DNA from: Vickermania ingenoplastis
Taxonomy: Eukaryota; Euglenozoa; Kinetoplastea; Trypanosomatida; Trypanosomatidae
Length of the DNA: 64,000 bases
Assembly: GCA_010157825.1 (NCBI GenBank)
Contig: VFSE01000072.1
Coordinates: 248,001-312,000 of the forward strand
Reading direction: 5' to 3'
Shown piece after piece: positions 63,960 to 64,000 of the stretch. The notes below the pieces were generated by a model. That model was not told the origin of the DNA. It searched no databases and saw only the letters and a list, made by a program, of their open reading frames with translations. The translations under genes were made by a program, and so were the position numbers. Numbering within the stretch: the first letter of the stretch is position 1; each line of letters opens with the position of its first letter.

Positions 63960-64000
63960 TTAAATCCCTTCACACTGGGCCAGTGCGGCCTTGGCTTCTC
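63960..64000 (-). CDS. Possible last codons of an upstream gene
   Basis: At the right edge the minus strand reads a GC-rich frame ending EAKAALAQCEGI then TAA (stop at 63960-63962). The composition is like the C-terminal helix of a coding region and unlike the A/T-rich spacers, and the distance to MCM7 (about 420 bp) is a normal spacer. Twelve residues cannot identify the protein, and another frame is also open, so this is tentative. Confidence 0.35.
   Translation of the reverse strand, partial: EAKAALAQCEGI

Noticed and set aside
1-64000. Retroelements, DNA transposons, CRISPR arrays and strand-switch regions
   Set aside because: I looked for reverse transcriptase, integrase, transposase, long terminal repeats, spaced direct repeats and a change in gene strand, and found none.

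Overview
This window comes from a kinetoplastid, most likely a trypanosomatid flagellate. All supported genes lie on the minus strand, none appears to contain an intron, and they are separated by 0.3-1.6 kb spacers. Most spacers hold long purine runs on the plus strand, which are polypyrimidine tracts in the transcript, followed by AG just before the next ATG. This is the layout of one directional polycistronic unit processed by spliced-leader trans-splicing. Coding DNA is GC-rich and spacers are full of homopolymers and simple repeats. I see no strand switch, transposon, retroelement or CRISPR array, and cannot name the genus.

In transcription order (64,000 to 1): the possible last codons of an upstream gene; MCM7 (replicative helicase); two nearly identical nucleoside diphosphate kinase genes in tandem; a bacterial-type glycerate 2-kinase; a mitochondrial-looking repeat protein with an apparent frameshift near its start; a tubulin tyrosine ligase-family enzyme; a 304-residue protein that I read as a PAXX-like (Ku-associated, XRCC4-superfamily) protein; an FG-GAP membrane protein; a large ubiquitin hydrolase; an outer-dynein-arm docking coiled coil; alpha-SNAP; a TFIIH p34/TFB4-like gene with an apparent frameshift at its zinc ribbon; a giant 3,743-residue membrane protein with 13 tandem PAS domains; CDP-diacylglycerol synthase; DNAAF4 (dynein assembly, CS+TPR); URI prefoldin; a 1,086-residue coiled-coil protein; proteasome subunit RPN7; an RBM28/Nop4-like nucleolar RRM protein; a ZC2HC-type zinc-finger protein; a short probable mitochondrial protein; and an unknown 805-residue protein.

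The genes are mostly housekeeping and functionally mixed, as is usual in such units, although three concern the flagellar axoneme or tubulin (docking coiled coil, DNAAF4, tubulin ligase). Two items stand out. One is the giant multi-sensor PAS protein, whose second PAS domain retains both the FixL-type haem His and distal Arg positions. The other is the PAXX-like protein, unexpected in a lineage thought to have lost classical end joining.

All family calls are from reading the translated sequence and from memory of the families; no search was run. Starts were placed at ATG codons, and in eight genes this is downstream of the longest open frame.
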